From assembly GCA_002725445.1 (NCBI GenBank), contig PBPD01000038.1:1-7321 (forward strand): 7,321 nucleotides of DNA, read 5' to 3'. Both the position numbers and the translations under genes were made by a program. Source of the DNA: Rickettsiales bacterium (lineage in GTDB: Bacteria; Pseudomonadota; Alphaproteobacteria; Rickettsiales; UBA3002). Below are positions 6,152 to 7,321 of the stretch, in pieces (the stretch's first letter is position 1; each line of letters opens with the position of its first letter). The notes under the pieces were generated by a model that ran no database searches, had not been told where the DNA came from, and was given only the letters and a program-made list of their open reading frames with translations.

Positions 6152-6191
6152 CATCCTAACGAAAAACCGCGGTTAACGCGCACCAACGGAC

Positions 6192-6194
6192 GGA
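6192..6194 (+). promoter_or_regulatory. Shine-Dalgarno sequence supporting the lpxC start
   Basis: GGA in CGGATAAG is 8 nt before ATG 6203 and 11 nt before the second in-frame ATG at 6206. It supports initiation here rather than at GTG 6131, which lies within the predicted promoter. Confidence 0.5.
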
Positions 6195-6202
6195 TAAGAC
6201 TT

Positions 6203-7123
6203 ATGATGAATAACGGATGGCAAACCACAATCGCACGCAACGTAACCTGCTCGGGTGTCGGAGTGCATACGGGCGAAGTTGTTTCGCTGCGTATCATGCC
6301 CGCAGAAGCAGACACGGGCATCGTGTTCAAACGCACCGATGTAGCGGAAGATGTGTCGTGGGTGCCAGCTGCGTATGACGCGGTGAGCGAAACCACATTG
6401 GGCACCACCATCGAGAATGTGCATGGCACCAAAGTTGCCACCATTGAACATTTGATGGCAGCATTGTGGGGCTGTGGTGTGGATAATGCAATTATCGAAC
6501 TGGACGGACCAGAAGTGCCGATTATGGATGGCAGCTCGGAGCCTTTTGTGTTTTTGATTGAGTGTGTGGGTACCGAAACGCTGGATGCGCCGCGCGTACT
6601 GGTGGAAGTGCTGCGTGATGTAGAAGTGAAGCAGGGCGAGCTGTATGCCAAGCTGTCGCCCGCGGATCAATTCGCACTGGATATCACCATTGAATTCGAC
6701 CATGCGATGATTGGCACGCAACGCGCTTATTACGATTTCTCGACTACCAGCTTCAAACAGGCGTTGTGCCGTGCACGCACGTTCGGCTTTGCTTCGGAAG
6801 TGGAAAAACTGCGCCAGATGGGTCTGGCTCGCGGCGGTTCGCTGAGCAATGCGGTGGTGCTGAATGGCGATAAGATTCTGAATCAGGAAGGCCTGCGTTA
6901 TAACGACGAATTTGTGCGCCATAAAGCGCTGGATTGCGTGGGTGATTATTTCCTGGCGGGTTGCCACATTATGGGTGCGGTTGAAACCGTGCGTCCTGGC
7001 CATGGCATCAATAACCAGCTGATGCGTGCATTATTTGCTGATAAAGCGAATTATCGTCTGGTGCGTGCGGTGCCAACCGCACAGGCAGAGATGGCCGCAG
7101 CGGAAGTAGCCGCGGTCGCGTAA
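6203..7123 (+). CDS. lpxC: UDP-3-O-acyl-N-acetylglucosamine deacetylase LpxC (306 aa)
   Basis: LpxC is the cytoplasmic zinc deacetylase that removes acetate from UDP-3-O-acyl-GlcNAc, the committed step of lipid A synthesis. The protein opens with the family N-terminus, RNVTCSGVGVHTGE (12-25). Zinc and catalytic residues are visible: Glu82 and His83 in TIEHLMAAL (80-88), His240 and Asp244 in RHKALDCVGDYFLAG (239-253), Lys241 alongside, and His267 in RPGHGINNQL (264-273). Other signatures are DGPEVPIMDGSSEPF (101-115) and ARTFGF (191-196). Length equals the usual 305 or so residues. The tandem ATGs at 6203 and 6206 differ by one Met. The tail from 293 is Ala-rich. It stands after the ftsZ terminator with its own likely promoter and faces a convergent gene 45 nt downstream. 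In enterobacteria FtsH controls LpxC through its C-terminus; whether that applies here is unknown. Confidence 0.97.
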   Translation: MMNNGWQTTIARNVTCSGVGVHTGEVVSLRIMPAEADTGIVFKRTDVAEDVSWVPAAYDAVSETTLGTTIENVHGTKVATIEHLMAALWGCGVDNAIIELDGPEVPIMDGSSEPFVFLIECVGTETLDAPRVLVEVLRDVEVKQGELYAKLSPADQFALDITIEFDHAMIGTQRAYYDFSTTSFKQALCRARTFGFASEVEKLRQMGLARGGSLSNAVVLNGDKILNQEGLRYNDEFVRHKALDCVGDYFLAGCHIMGAVETVRPGHGINNQLMRALFADKANYRLVRAVPTAQAEMAAAEVAAVA

Positions 7124-7168
7124 CGCACTGCTCCTCGCACTTTCTTATATTTACCGGTTAGCGTAAGA

Positions 7169-7321
7169 CTAGCGGAAGGTTTTTTCGCGGTTGATGATGG
7201 CTTTGGCCGCATCATGTAACGGCTTGAGAAAATGATAGCCCATGATGACAAAACCTTCACGGTGATAAAATTTGTGGCTGGCGAAGTTCTGGGTGTAAGA
7301 ATCCAGTACCGCCACATCGCA
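7169..7321 (-). CDS. Probable GNAT-family N-acetyltransferase, C-terminal fragment (5' end outside window)
   Basis: Reading the minus strand from base 7321 gives 50 codons ending in TAG (complement of 7169-7171). The peptide begins CDVAVLDSYTQNFASH, followed by KFYHREGFVIMGYHFLKPLH. This resembles the last part of a GNAT acetyltransferase: a beta strand ending in a short-side-chain segment, then A-x-x-FYxxxGF, the conserved motif B helix and strand, and a final hydrophobic strand. GNAT enzymes transfer an acyl group from acyl-CoA; the substrate cannot be inferred. The start and the acetyl-CoA P-loop (Q/RxxGxG/A) lie beyond the window. The gene converges on lpxC with a 45-nt gap, so it is a separate transcription unit. 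A competing minus-strand frame at 7051-7317 overlaps the lpxC 3' end and has no family resemblance. Confidence 0.7.
   Translation of the reverse strand, partial: CDVAVLDSYTQNFASHKFYHREGFVIMGYHFLKPLHDAAKAIINREKTFR

Noticed and set aside
7154..7185. Possible lpxC terminator: CCGGTTAG pairing with CTAGCGG, then six Ts
   Set aside because: The stem has a mismatch and a bulge, the T-run begins 4 nt after it, and it lies inside the convergent gene. Too weak to annotate.
7051..7317. Minus-strand frame of 88 aa at the right edge
   Set aside because: It overlaps the lpxC 3' end, has no family resemblance, and competes with the GNAT-like frame that ends at 7169.
1..7321. Mobile elements, CRISPR arrays, tRNA or rRNA genes, toxin-antitoxin or defence genes
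   Set aside because: None seen. The window is a normal dcw cluster with intact frames and no direct repeats or insertion scars.

Overview
The window carries the 3' half of a division and cell wall (dcw) cluster, all on the + strand, in the order murC (3' end only), murB, ddl, ftsQ, ftsA, ftsZ, lpxC. The C-terminal 50 codons of a convergent minus-strand gene, probably a GNAT acetyltransferase, close the window. The gene order, the FtsZ C-terminal peptide ([10 protein letters not shown]), the long acidic FtsZ linker, the MurB HCNF motif and the basic N-terminus of FtsQ all point to an alphaproteobacterium. Base composition is moderate rather than very GC-rich. LpxC implies lipid A synthesis, so the cell should have an LPS-bearing outer membrane. 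The genus cannot be fixed from this sequence.

Layout. Bases 1-4247 form one tightly packed block: murC/murB with no gap, murB/ddl 33 nt, ddl/ftsQ 2 nt, ftsQ/ftsA 5 nt. This looks like one transcript with translational coupling. A 159-nt gap precedes ftsZ. It holds a good sigma70-like promoter (CTGACA, 17 nt, TATAGT), a stem-loop overlapping the -35, an inverted repeat at the predicted transcription start, a further hairpin and a GANTC site. ftsZ is followed by a strong intrinsic terminator. A 179-nt gap before lpxC then holds a 17-bp palindrome, a second sigma70-like promoter (TTGAAA, 18 nt, TAGACT) whose -10 overlaps another GANTC site, and a short palindrome in the leader. lpxC ends 45 nt before the stop of the convergent gene.

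How the genes work together. MurC and MurB make UDP-MurNAc-L-Ala from UDP-GlcNAc-enolpyruvate, and Ddl makes the D-Ala-D-Ala used to finish the pentapeptide. FtsZ forms the Z ring, FtsA tethers it to the inner membrane, and FtsQ belongs to the FtsQBL complex that recruits and activates septal synthesis. LpxC commits UDP-acyl-GlcNAc to lipid A. Wall precursor supply, ring assembly and outer membrane synthesis therefore sit together, but ftsZ and lpxC appear to have their own promoters.

Every complete gene has an intact reading frame and nearly all expected catalytic motifs. I found no mobile element, CRISPR array, RNA gene or undescribed system. The points most worth a second look are regulatory (the ftsZ and lpxC upstream regions), plus an Asp-to-Glu change in the FtsA phosphate-2 motif and the partial convergent gene, whose frame is easily missed.
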